Shown piece by piece: positions 34,128 to 43,974 of a stretch of DNA of 64,000 nt. The notes under the pieces were generated by a model. That model was given only the letters and a program-made list of their open reading frames with translations. It searched no databases and was not told the origin of the DNA. Numbering within the stretch: the stretch's first letter is position 1; each line of letters starts with the position of its first letter. The stretch spans positions 352,928,602-352,992,601 of the forward strand of contig OZ005652.1 of assembly GCA_963930645.1 (NCBI GenBank). The letters are read 5' to 3'. Position numbers and translations under genes: made by a program. This DNA is from Salticus scenicus (taxonomy: Eukaryota > Arthropoda > Arachnida > Araneae > Salticidae).

Positions 34128-35290
34128 TGTTAGCTCATAACGTCTGAACGGATGCTACGATTTTGATACTTTTAGTTTTGCTGTAAATTTCTTGGTCTGA
34201 AATAAGTCCATTGTAATAGCTTTTACGATGTAACGTAAATACAGCGTGTCCACAAAAATCTGCCTCATCACTTTTATCTGCTGAACTGCTGCAGCTGTAA
34301 TCATAAAAGTGGCATGTAGGTATAGTAAAGTGGCCATGCGCTACGATATTTAAATGCTTACAGCAACACCTGGTGGAAAACAACGGAGTTTGAGTTCCTA
34401 TTTCAAAAGAGGTTCAAGAGGAAAAAGCGAACTACAAAGTTGTAGAGCACCATGGATTCAGTACGGAAAGACAGTTTGTAGACATTAATGATAAAAATAG
34501 AACGCTTAAAACGTGTATTTGTACGTTCGGAGTTTCCCACACTATGGACACTTTAACTACGTTATACACGTTGTGGCATAGCGAGTGACACGTATGCTAT
34601 GTAGCTCAAAGTACGATCGCTTTTAGCGGTCACATTGGCCATTTTAAACCAATTATATATTTATACTATATATATAAGTACATATAAAGAGTGAATTTTC
34701 AGTTGAAACCATATGTTTTTTTAGTTGTGTGTTATCATATAACTTCGTAAGAGATGCTCCGATTTTAATTATTTTACATTATTTTAAAGATCTTCGTCTG
34801 AAATTGATCGCATTATGATTTGATTATCATGTAATGTAAGTCCTGATATTTATTATGATAATATAAGCCCTGTAATTTATTACAGGGATTATATTATCGC
34901 TTACAGCCCCATCTAGGGTGAAAATAGCGGAATCAGCGTTTTTACCTCGAAAACAGTACAAGGTAGAGAAAAAAAAAGTAAATTGTAAAGTTGTAAAGCA
35001 TCATCTATTTAGTACAAAAAGACATTTTGTACTACAAATATGAATGTTGAAACAGAACGTTTAAATGTGCATTTGTTTGTTCGCAGTTTTCTGCACTGTA
35101 ACGTGCCGAAACGATTTTAGAAAGCAAAAAAAAACTTTTATTGTGAAGTTTAAACTTCTATCTGTCAGCTGTCAGCTATAATGTTTATTTGAATCCTTGT
35201 TTGAACTAAATGCTGCGCATATTCCAGCATAGCAGTTGACACGTATACTCTGTAAAATTCGATCAGAATCCAGATGTGCATTGTAGGCGA
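34128..35290. repeat. Two diverged direct copies of a ~550-bp repeat
   Basis: Copy 1 is about 34128-34650 and copy 2 about 34728-35290. Shared landmarks, in order, are AACGTCTGAACGGATGCT / AACTTCGTAAGAGATGCT, CTTGGTCTGAAAT / CTTCGTCTGAAAT, AAAGTTGTAGAGCACCAT / AAAGTTGTAAAGCATCAT, GACAGTTTGTAGACA / GACATTTTGTACTACA, AGAACG(C)TTAAA and GCATAGCGAGTGACACGTAT / GCATAGCAGTTGACACGTAT. No protein is encoded. The family is unknown to me. Confidence 0.75.
34857..34898. repeat. Near-perfect 20-bp hairpin
   Basis: GATAATATAAGCCCTGTAAT is followed at once by its near-perfect inverted copy, ending TTATATTATC. It lies in copy 2 of the direct repeat and has no counterpart in copy 1, so it is a later insertion or expansion. 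Confidence 0.75.
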
Positions 35291-35592
35291 GGTTATCGTT
35301 ATATCGTTTCTATGTCTGTATTAAATTATGAAAAGTATACGTTGTAATATTTTCTCTAGAACCTTATTTGGTAGCCTTATATGAATAACCGAGAGTCATC
35401 GATTCTTTTCAAGCTACTTCTTTTTTGAACTTTTATGTTTCATATACAGGGTGGTTATAATCAAATTCCCCCTATAAACAGCATCCTACAGCGCAAACCG
35501 ATGAACGGAATGCAACGAAATTTGGTACTTATATACACGAGATACGTTCACAGAATTAAAAGAAAAAGAAAAAAGAAAAAGTTTACAAATGT

Positions 35593-35606
35593 CCACCAGA
35601 GGGCGC
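35593..35606 (+). promoter_or_regulatory. CTCF-consensus motif in the left MITE arm
   Basis: CCACCAGAGGGCGC matches the vertebrate-derived CTCF core consensus CCASYAGRKGGCRS at all fourteen positions. Binding in this organism is inference. Confidence 0.45.
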
Positions 35607-35949
35607 CTTTCCCAGTAAAACATTAAATTTAACACAATAAATGAACAAAATGGATTACAGAAACAATATTAACATTTATTGACTAGTTTCTGATCACCTT
35701 GTCATCGAAACATATTAAGTAAAGGTAAGGAAAAAGTAACAGTACGCTGTTTGAGAAAAAAAAAACTGTTTTGCATAAAGCTCCCTCTTCTTTGCAAGCA
35801 TGCAAATCTCGACATTTTTCCCTAGAACTGACAGCTTTTCCCGGTTTTACAATTTATTGCTCATAATTCTAGTTTTGGATTGTTAATATTGTTTCTGTAT
35901 TCCGTTTTGGTCGTTTATTGTGTTAATTTAATGTTTGTTTCCGGGAAAG

Positions 35950-35963
35950 GCGCCCTCTGGTGG
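35950..35963 (-). promoter_or_regulatory. CTCF-consensus motif in the right MITE arm
   Basis: The same fourteen bases stand on the minus strand. The two arms thus present a convergent pair about 350 bp apart. It follows from the inverted-repeat structure, so the two are not independent occurrences. Confidence 0.45.
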
Positions 35964-36086
35964 ACATTTTGGAACTTTTTTTCCCTCGAAATTCCGTGCG
36001 CGTATCTCGTGTATAGGCTATATACACAATTTCGCTGCATTCCTTTCACTTGTTTGCGCTGTAGTATGCTGTTTATAGGGGAAGTT

Positions 36087-36747
36087 TGTGAGGTCTAGCA
36101 AAGTGCTACGATTAAAATTCGCACTTTGCGAGTAAAACATGAATGCGAAGAATTTAGGATTCAGTAGAGTAATAGAGATAGTTCTCATCCTAAAATGAAA
36201 TTGTAATCTGCGATATGTTAATTTTATAAAGTATTTTGGAAAGTGAATAGTATAAAAGTAGAGGGAAGATTGCTTTTGGGAGTTAGTTGGAAGGAGAGTA
36301 AGGGTATGAGTTAGTTGGAAGGAAGGTAAGAGAGTGAGTTGGAGGGAAATTAGTTGAAGGTTAGCTGGAAGTAAGTAAAGGGAAGTTGGTTGTTAGCGGC
36401 TATAGCCGGAAAGAGTAATACGAGTAGATAGCGGCGTCAGGGAATCCTCCCGTTATCGAAAAGTTACTGAGCCGCGAGGGTGAATGAAGTTAAATGTTGT
36501 AGTTAAATTTATTGTTGATTAGTTTAGTGAAGTACAAGTAATTAAGAAGGCTGCCCATTGAAATTTATAAAGATATTATATACAATTAAAGTCCAACGCC
36601 CGCCTTTTTCTATTAAGCTCAAATAAAAAGCTCAAGTTATTTTTATATATCTGACTTTGTGTTATTTCATAACTTTATTAAATAAAATAAGTTTACAGCA
36701 TTCAAGTTAAAGTAAATGAGCATGGCGATAAGAAGTTATTCTCTACA
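36087..36747 (+). repeat. 5' LTR of element 2
   Basis: Begins TGTGAGGTCTAGCAAAGTGC and ends TTATTCTCTACA. The TATA box TATAAAAG is at 36251-36258, with purine-rich GTTAGTTGGAAGGA repeats after it and an AATAAA near 36620. The block GTCAGGGAATCCTCCCG is shared with element 1 LTRs. An ATG at 36722 opens a frame that crosses the LTR end. Confidence 0.9.
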
Positions 36748-36748
36748 C

Positions 36749-36760
36749 TGGCGCCCAAAT
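36749..36760 (+). promoter_or_regulatory. Primer-binding site of element 2
   Basis: TGGCGCCCAAAT, identical to element 1, one base after the LTR. Confidence 0.75.
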
Positions 36761-36785
36761 TCGCTCCAATACACCCCCCCCCCCC

Positions 36786-37340
36786 GAGCAAATATTTTTT
36801 GACGGCACTAATAGTGTGCTGAAATTTTTTGAGCAGCTTGAATATTTTGTTAACTTTTATAACTTTGATCGATCCAAAAAATATGCTTGGTTAGCATATT
36901 CCTTGGAAGGAGAACCAAGACAGTGGCAGAGATTAATAGCCTCCCATTCACTTGGCCCAAATACAACTTATCAGGATCTAAAAAGCAGAGTAATCGACCT
37001 CTTTGCCACTCGGGATGATAGATTACGATTAGAGCATGACCGTCCCCCCCCCCCTCACCAACGTCAGTGGGAAGCAATAGTAAACCCAGTGGAAAAACCG
37101 CAAGAAGTTATTAAGTCGCAGAAAGCAAGCTCAATTAATTTAGATCAACCTAAAACTGGCAATGAAAACGTTAATCCTTGTGACAAAAGTCAAATACAAG
37201 TTAAACCAAATGAAAAAACTTCGCTTGCAAACAGCGATACAGACCAATTTACGTCTGTTATTCAGAATTTAGCTACGGATGAAAAATCCGATAACATATC
37301 TAGCGTAGCGACGGCGGTCGAATACGAAAATACAAATTGA
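36786..37340 (+). CDS. Gag-like protein, N-terminal part (element 2)
   Basis: The open frame runs from the end of a C run and begins EQIFFDGTNSVLKFFEQLEY. It continues with NTTYQDLKSRVIDLFATRDD. The pattern of an F-D-G-T opening, aromatic helices and an LxGEPRQW block resembles retrotransposon Gag capsid regions. No conventional ATG lies in this frame. The ATG at 36722 in the LTR would read into it if the C run were one base shorter. The frame ends at a TGA next to the MITE insertion. Compared with element 1, one extra A just before the insertion causes that stop. The product would form the particle for the retrotransposon RNA. Confidence 0.65.
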   Translation, partial: EQIFFDGTNSVLKFFEQLEYFVNFYNFDRSKKYAWLAYSLEGEPRQWQRLIASHSLGPNTTYQDLKSRVIDLFATRDDRLRLEHDRPPPPHQRQWEAIVNPVEKPQEVIKSQKASSINLDQPKTGNENVNPCDKSQIQVKPNEKTSLANSDTDQFTSVIQNLATDEKSDNISSVATAVEYENTN

Positions 37341-37345
37341 ATCTA

Positions 37346-37559
37346 CAGTCGGCTGCAAAATTATTCGAGCACTAGCAATAATCCTTGCGAAAAAAAAGTA
37401 CACTTAATACAGCTTTGTTAAATAAATCCTTGCCGATTCATGTTCTTAATCAGTCTAAGAACATGATTCGACAAGGATTAACTTAGCAAAACAGTCTTAA
37501 GTGTACTTTTTAAATATAGGAATTATTGGGTAGTGCTCGAATAATTTTGCAGCCGACTG
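37346..37559. mobile_element. Palindromic MITE copy D, inside the LTR element
   Basis: A 214-bp hairpin with ends CAGTCGGCTGCAAAATTATT and the matching right end, TA on both sides (37344-37345 and 37560-37561). It interrupts the gag-like frame. It is closest to copy C at its ends. It is younger than element 2, which in turn is younger than the long-TIR MITE. Confidence 0.9.
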
Positions 37560-37560
37560 T

Positions 37561-38541
37561 AAATGGATAAATCAATCCCTTGCTTTAGATGAAACGAAGG
37601 TTCAGCTAAATTCTACTGTTCAAGCCTCACATATCCCTCATTCGCATTTAAGTGCTGAACCGGTTCAAGCCGATATATCAAATGTAACTGATGCTCGGGT
37701 AACAAAAATTGAAATTAATACAACTAAAATAACTGCTGCCGCTGAAACCGTTAAACGGGCCGACAGTGACAAATTAATAAATGTTGCGGCTAACTTTTCT
37801 AGTGATTTAAATTCATCTCCTGATAAATTAAGTTCCAAAACAGTCAAGTCGACGGACTCTTTTATTCTCACAGAAACTGTGGTAAAACACAGTGAAAAGT
37901 TTATCCACTGTGCTTCTAAAGATCTCGTAACTAATTTTGAAGAAAATCTAATAGTTAATGTAAATGAAAGCAGTACAGTTCAAAATGCAGCGTTAGGTAA
38001 CTCTAGTTCGGCACATCCAGTGCATAAATTCAATGATAAAGTCGTAAATCCAAAGAAAAAGTCAGATAATTCGGTCGCTTGTTTAAATGAGATGCCGCCT
38101 AAAGTAAAACAAAAAGTTGCTCTTTCCACTAGCGAAGTGAAAGGTTTGAAAGCTTGTAAGCCCTCCAGGACCTCGATCTCAACGAGTAGAGAGCGAGCGA
38201 AACCTTTTCAAGGAACTGTAGACAGTGACAAGGTACCGGGCTCGAGTCCAACCCAGAAAAGTGCCTCTCCGATGCCGAACTCCGCTCTACAAGCTACCAG
38301 CGCTGAAAGTTCAACAGCAACTCCACAGGATAGTCTGACATGCACCTCTGATTTTGCTGATATCAAGGAATCAATCTGTCAGGTGCTATGGTTCTATATT
38401 TTTTTCATTGTAAAGTGCATTTCTATCATAACAGTTATGAAGTCTACGACATGTAGGACTTTCTTCTGGACTTTCAACCATGAGCTCCAAGCCATGAACT
38501 TTTTAAAATTTAAAAATGCAAAATTTAAACTTATAGCATGA
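37561..38541 (+). CDS. Gag-like protein, C-terminal part (element 2)
   Basis: This frame is open for 326 codons downstream of the MITE and aligns with element 1 along nearly its whole length. It is rich in Ser, Thr, Lys and Asn, without recognisable catalytic motifs or zinc knuckles. A conserved C-terminal module contains SSTATPQDSLTC, DFADIKESICQVLW, a hydrophobic stretch FYIFFIVKCISIITV that could span a membrane, and FNHELQAMNFLKF. Its preservation in both elements while pol is absent suggests it mattered to the element. It is the same frame as the upstream part before the insertion and a 1-base shift. Confidence 0.6.
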   Translation, partial: KWINQSLALDETKVQLNSTVQASHIPHSHLSAEPVQADISNVTDARVTKIEINTTKITAAAETVKRADSDKLINVAANFSSDLNSSPDKLSSKTVKSTDSFILTETVVKHSEKFIHCASKDLVTNFEENLIVNVNESSTVQNAALGNSSSAHPVHKFNDKVVNPKKKSDNSVACLNEMPPKVKQKVALSTSEVKGLKACKPSRTSISTSRERAKPFQGTVDSDKVPGSSPTQKSASPMPNSALQATSAESSTATPQDSLTCTSDFADIKESICQVLWFYIFFIVKCISIITVMKSTTCRTFFWTFNHELQAMNFLKFKNAKFKLIA

Positions 38542-38619
38542 ACTTTCAACTCTCGAAATTTCATGTACTGTTTACATGCCATGATTTTTTTCTGTATATA
38601 ATATATGCATGTATGTACG

Positions 38620-39120
38620 TCAATGTTTTTTTTTATTACTAGCCAACACCGGCGGCATTTGGTAAAAGACCTTTTTGAGCATTTGTATATAAATTCCCCC
38701 CCCCCTTTCGTTTTTTGAATGATCTATATATCTGTACTTAAATGTTTTCTGTTTTAGCCATCACCTGCAGTAATTAGTACGATAAATTTTCTTACCTTTT
38801 TGTATATAAACTTCTTCTCTAGTTTTTTATATACTTTGATGTTTTTCTATTTCCTAGCCAACAACGCCAGTTTTGAAAAAATCTTTTTTCAACATTTGTA
38901 TATATTCATTATCTATATTTCTCTAAATGTCTTCTAAATAGTATAAAATGAAATTTTATAAGTGTATAAACATTCTTCTCTATAGTTTTGTAAATGTAAT
39001 GTAAGTATGTATGTACGTGAATCTTTTTTCTTTCTCAGCGATCAACTGCAGTTTTGAAAAATTTTGTATCCTTATCTATGTTTTTCTAAATGTCGTAAAT
39101 TGTATAAAATGAATATTTCT
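38620..39120 (+). repeat. Internal repeats of element 2
   Basis: The same pyrimidine-rich plus GCNGTTTTGAAAAA series as in element 1, with copies near 38645, 38760, 38860 and 39045. Confidence 0.55.
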
Positions 39121-40080
39121 TATTTTTAAACTCTTGCATTTTCACTAAGAGTTCTATGTATGTATATTAATATGGGGTTAAAAGAATTTTTTTAAGCTAT
39201 TTTGCATGTAAATTCGCGTTTAACAATTAACCTTAATACACTAACAATTTAGTTTTTTCCGTATGCAAATAGCTAGCTGGAATATTGCTTATCTATAAAA
39301 TTATGTCCTTTATCTCTATACAAGTATAGTTCACGTCTTTTTTTTAAATTTATACTGTAAAATGAGTTTTTATATTGTAGAAGTTCTCTGATGATTCAAA
39401 CCCGAAGTATACAGACGGTAAATCTGAAACTTTAGGCTGATTTCTACAAATGTTCCTTTTGCAATGACGACTGTTAATTTTTGGACGTTTGCCAAAGACC
39501 TGGGATCTCTGAAATCGAAAAAAGTTCTTGGAAACGTGCCAGCAGTGGATTGACTCTGGAGATAAAACTAATAGAAAACTGGAAATCCTTTTTTTTTGAG
39601 GAACACCTGAAATAGACTTTCTTTTTTTTTTTTTTTTTTTGCTATCATTTTGCACAAGTTAAATTGAACAATGATCGCACTTTCTGTTTAAGCGATCCCT
39701 TTTTGTACTACATTTTTTTTTGGTAAATTAATGAAATTTTTCTCCTTTCCATGTAAGGATTCCCCGCCGTAAATACGTTGGACTTTAAATAAGTTAAGTA
39801 AGTTTAGTGCATGGAGTTTCTGCCGTAAAGCACCTCAGATGGAGCTTAAAAAAAGTATTTTTATCATAAATCTTTCCTGAGTAGGCAGTTTTTAGCTCGG
39901 CACTCTTAAAATTCATTTTTTCACTATTAGATTTAAAGCAAATTGTTATTCTTGGGCAGTCTAGTTTAAATTTAAGTTTCCCCCCTCTTTTTTTTTCTAA
40001 AGTCTTATACTGTTTAATTTTAGCAGTAAGTAACTGCGGCTATTTTTCAATTAACATAGCATTGTTTTAAATTAACTTTC

Positions 40081-40135
40081 ACGGGTAAAAACCCGTTGGG
40101 GTATTTACGGAAAAAATTTTCTTTTGGGGAGGAAC
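40081..40135 (+). promoter_or_regulatory. Hairpin and polypurine tract of element 2
   Basis: ACGGGTAAAAACCCGT at 40081-40096 and TTTTGGGGAGGAAC ending at the LTR boundary, as in element 1. Confidence 0.75.
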
Positions 40136-40797
40136 TGTGAGGTCTAGCAAAGTGCTACAATTAAAATTCGCACTTTGCGGGTAAAACATGAATGCGAAGA
40201 ATTTAGGATTCAGTAGAGTAATAGAGTTAGTTCTCATCCTAAAATGAAATTGTAATCTGCAATATGTTAATTTTATAAAGTATTTTGGAAAGTAAATAGT
40301 ATAAAAGTAGAGGGAAGATTGCTTTTGGGAGTCAGTTGGAAGGAGAGTAAGGGTATGAGTTAGTTGGGAGGAAGGTAAGAGAGTGAGTTGGAGGGAAATT
40401 AGTTGAAGGTTAGCTGGCAGTAAGTAAGTGGGAAGTTGGTTGTTAGCAGCTATAGCCGGAAAGAGTAATACGAGTAGATAGCGGCGTCAGGGAATCCTCC
40501 CGTTATCGAAAAGTTACTGAGCCGCGAGGGTGAATGAAGTTAAATGTTGTAGTTAAATTTATTGGTGATTAGTTAAGTGAAGTACAAGTAATTAAGAAGT
40601 CTGCCCATTGAAATTTATAAAGATATTATATACAATTAAAGTCCAACGCCCGCCTTTTTCGATTAAGCTCAAATAAAAAGCTCAAGTTATTTTTATATAT
40701 CTGACTTTGTGTTATTTCATAACTTTATTAAGTAAAATAAGTTTACAGCATTCAAGTTAAAGTAAATGAGCATGGCGATAAGAAATTATTCTCTACA
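40136..40797 (+). repeat. 3' LTR of element 2
   Basis: Nearly identical to the 5' LTR by eye, with about a dozen visible substitutions such as GTCAGTTGG for GTTAGTTGG. TATAAAAG stands at 40300-40307. The pair is less diverged than the LTRs of element 1, so element 2 inserted more recently. Confidence 0.9.
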
Positions 40798-40848
40798 CGT
40801 TTAATTATAACCAATCTGTATTTATTCATATTGGATACTTTTATGCTA

Positions 40849-41061
40849 CAGTCGGTAACAAAAGTGTCCGAACACTAGCAAAAATTCCTATGTAAAAAAA
40901 GTACACTTCGTACGGTTTTATTAAATAAATCCCTGATAAATCCTATTCTTAGTCAGTGTAAGAACATGATTCGATAAGGATTTACTTAACAAAACCGTAT
41001 GAAGTGTACTTTTTTTACATAGAAATTTTTGCAAGTGTTCGGACACTTTTGTTACCGACTG
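40849..41061. mobile_element. Palindromic MITE copy E
   Basis: A 213-bp hairpin with TA on both sides (40847-40848 and 41062-41063). Both ends read CAGTCGGTAACAAAAGTGTC, unlike the GCTGCAAAATTATT of copies C and D. The two arms match each other almost perfectly while differing from the other copies in the same positions. There is no coding capacity. Confidence 0.9.
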
Positions 41062-41063
41062 TA

Positions 41064-41463
41064 CGTGCCTAACATGATTTTTGGTTACGAATGCAGCGCA
41101 TGCGTTCTTTACATTTCTAAAACCTTTTTAATTTAATGTATATGGAATGAATTGGTAGGCTGTTTTCTCATATCGCAAAAAGGCAAGAAGACACAAATTA
41201 AAAATGCAGTATTTGCGAAAAATCAACTTAAAAATAAGGCATTGAATTGAATTAAATTTAAACAATTGTCTCTAGAGTAGATAATGTACGAGATGGAGAT
41301 AAAACTTTTCTGTGCGCATTGTGGCACTTCATATATTTTCAGTATATAAACTCTAAATAACCATTTTTTGAGTTGTGTTACTTTTCTCGCGGGTGTCGAT
41401 ATGTGACTCCGCTGTCGATCGACTTTTCATGTTCCGCATTTTCACTGAAAGAAAAAACATTTT
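41064..41463. other. Non-coding DNA
   Basis: No feature was recognised between the MITE and the following inverted repeat. Confidence 0.55.
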
Positions 41464-42430
41464 GTAAAAAAAAAAAAAAAAGAACCGACCCCAAGAAGCA
41501 ACTATTATTCAAACAACTAAAGTAAAATAAAATTGTAAATTGCGTTTGAATGCATGAAATAATTACCTTCGCGAAACAACATAAGTACTTCAATTAATAA
41601 TAGCTTTTGAAGTCGGCGCATAATTAAATAAAAATTGGTAGTTTTACTGAAATCAAAAATCAAACTCTATTCAAAATATACATCACATATTGGCATCTGT
41701 AAAACACAGCCGAAAACTACTCTGATTCGAATAAACAATTAAGGTTTTGTAAGCTGTAACAGCTTGCGGAGTCGCAAAGACGACTTTGAATCTGTCGTTC
41801 TTGGCGAAGAAAAAATATCCAAATTAATCTGGCGAACACATTTAATTCCTTTCAAATATCACGGTTGTTAAGATATGTTAAGAGAAAAATCAAGAATATG
41901 AAACAATATTTCGTACAATATATATTACGAAAGTATACATCTCCTGCGTATATTTTTGTATTACGATTTCATCACCAAATCCAAACATCGCCAAAAACAA
42001 CCAATGCCAAAGCTATACCAATTTTGTAAAGAAAAATCCAGTAACTTAGTAGAAATATAAAGACCAAATTGCAAAGGATATTCACTGTTTTATGTAAAAG
42101 TTACTAATGGACCAATTGTATACATCGGTAAAATAATAATAACAACAACAACAACAACAAAAAAAAAAAAAAAAAAAAAAAAAAACTATGAAGATGGATC
42201 ACTGGAGACAACAGCGTATGTATCTATCGGTATAAAAAGAAATCTGTAAAAGGATAATAAAATTTTATTTCATTCTGAGCCAACTTCAAAAGTTATGATT
42301 AAATGTAGCGTTTATGTTGTTTGGCGGAGAAAATTATTTCATACTTTCAAGTGCAATTTGCAATTTTATTTTATTATTAGTTGTTTGAATAATAGTTGCT
42401 TTTTGGAATCGGTTGCATTTTTTTTACAAA
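41464..42430. repeat. Large inverted repeat with arms of about 155 bp
   Basis: The arm at 41464-41620 is matched in reverse complement by 42278-42430. Shared blocks are TTGTTTGAATAATAGTTGCTT, GCAATTT(A/G)CAATTTTATTTTA, ATTATTTCAT and CCAACTTCAAAAG. Identity is about 80 percent by eye. The 650-bp centre contains a CAA microsatellite and a poly-A tract (42134-42185) and no recognised gene. It may be an old fold-back element. Terminal boundaries and a target duplication could not be fixed. Confidence 0.7.
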
Positions 42431-43974
42431 AAGATTTTATTGTATATCAAGATATTACCTAAAAATATTGAACTTCTCAAATTAACAAAAGTAAAAAAGT
42501 AAAACTCACGTACTAAAAAAAGAGCGAAACAGAAATATAACAATATAGTTACTATTGCTTTTACTATAAAACTAACCAAAATTAATAAAAATTGAAAGTT
42601 TTATATGTATCATTAGACAGTTCTATAAAAAAAGTAGTCCTAAATGCAATTACAGCATATTCTTCAAATTACAAAAATAACTTTGATACTTTAAAATAGA
42701 ATCTCATTAAAAACGCCTTTAAGTCAAAGCTTTTAAGCTTTTCTATACAAATTAACTATATATTTTTTTTCCTATTTGTAAAATCATAGCTTAGTACATG
42801 TGCGACTTAAAACCCACTAAATCACTCACTCACCCTATTTATAATACAAATAAGATATTTATTTAATGAAAAAGAAAAAAGTAAAACAATTTAAAGTTTT
42901 GGTTTTAAAAGCAAATGAATACTTTTATTTTAATGATAAAAAAACTATCAATTTTAGCTTTGTAATATTCATTAAACAATTGCTCTTTGAACTCAAGAAT
43001 ACTGAAATATTCATATATTCTTTTAAATATTTTAAATTTTAAAAGAACTATAAGAAATAAATTACAGTCAATATAAAATTGCAAGAAGTAATTTAAATTT
43101 CATTTAAAAATCTTCGATTATTTATATCTATAAATAAATAAATTTGACTATGATTCGTTCGAAGATACGTTATTCTAAAATACTTTTTAATTTTAAATAA
43201 AATGAATGCGAATGATTTGGCATTTATTTAAAGACAATATTAAGCTTCATATTATCCATTAATTTGGATATTGAAATAAATAGTTATAAAAATTATAGTT
43301 TTCATGAATAGAAAAATCTAATGAAGGGCTATGTCAAAGACATCACAAAGAAAATATTAAAAGAAAAGGATAAAAAAGTTAAATTCATTCATCAATCCGT
43401 ATAAAACCAAAAGCGATTTTTTCAAGCATGTATGCAGCAGTGTGGATGCAGTTATAAATTGTAAGACTTTTGCACATAACTGATTCACGCAAATAGTTCT
43501 GATCAAATAAATATAAATACCGTGCCGATTATTCGTGTACAAGTGACCTAAAAATAAATTCGGACACATTACAGCCTAAGAATATACAATTTAAGTGCAT
43601 TTAAATATCCTTATCACTGCATTCAACCTCATGAATTTTACTTACATTGATTAGATGCTTAAAATAATACTTACTGTAAAGTTCCTAACATTAAAAAATC
43701 TTCATTATATGTTCCCTATATAATCTCGATGCTTTTAGAGGTTACACGTTATGACTATTGTGTACGTAATATAGTTAATATTTCACCTATTTTATTAAAA
43801 ATTAAAATAAAAAATAAATTAAATAAATAAACAAACAAAGAACAACAACGGCAACAAAAATGTTCAACGGCAGTTGAGCGAGCATCCGTCGCCATCCCGC
43901 ATGGTTATTTTTTATCTACATTAAATAAATCAATTAATTAATCCTTAATTAATCTTTTGTCTGCAAATTTCTCA
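42431..43974. other. AT-rich non-coding DNA
   Basis: No gene, RNA or transposon terminus was recognised on either strand. Confidence 0.65.

Larger units (their letters stand above)
36087..40797 (+). mobile_element. LTR retrotransposon without pol, element 2
   Basis: LTRs lie at 36087-36747 and 40136-40797, with a PBS, a gag-like frame, internal repeats, a hairpin and a PPT as in element 1. It sits in the right arm of the long-TIR MITE. Comparing with the left arm gives the empty site and a 4-5 bp duplication, AAGTT on the left and ACGTT on the right, with one mismatch. A palindromic MITE is inserted in its coding part. No pol domain is present. Relative to element 1 the LTR sequence is a distinct subfamily. 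Confidence 0.9.
35447..40818. mobile_element. Long-TIR MITE, split by LTR element 2
   Basis: The left end is CAGGGTGGTTATAATCAAAT after TA (35445-35446). The right end, beyond the LTR element, in reverse complement is CAGATTGGTTATAATTAAAC, with TA at 40819-40820. Without the LTR insertion the MITE is about 660 bp and has arms of some 170 bp with high identity. They share CTATAAACAGCATNCTACAG, CACGAGATACG and GTCCACCAGAGGGCGCC. The centre is AT-rich and non-coding. TA flanks point to the Tc1/mariner group. Confidence 0.85.

Noticed and set aside
29053..40797. Endogenous retrovirus with env
   Set aside because: No reverse transcriptase, integrase or envelope-like glycoprotein frame was seen; the hydrophobic C-terminal stretch alone is not evidence for env.
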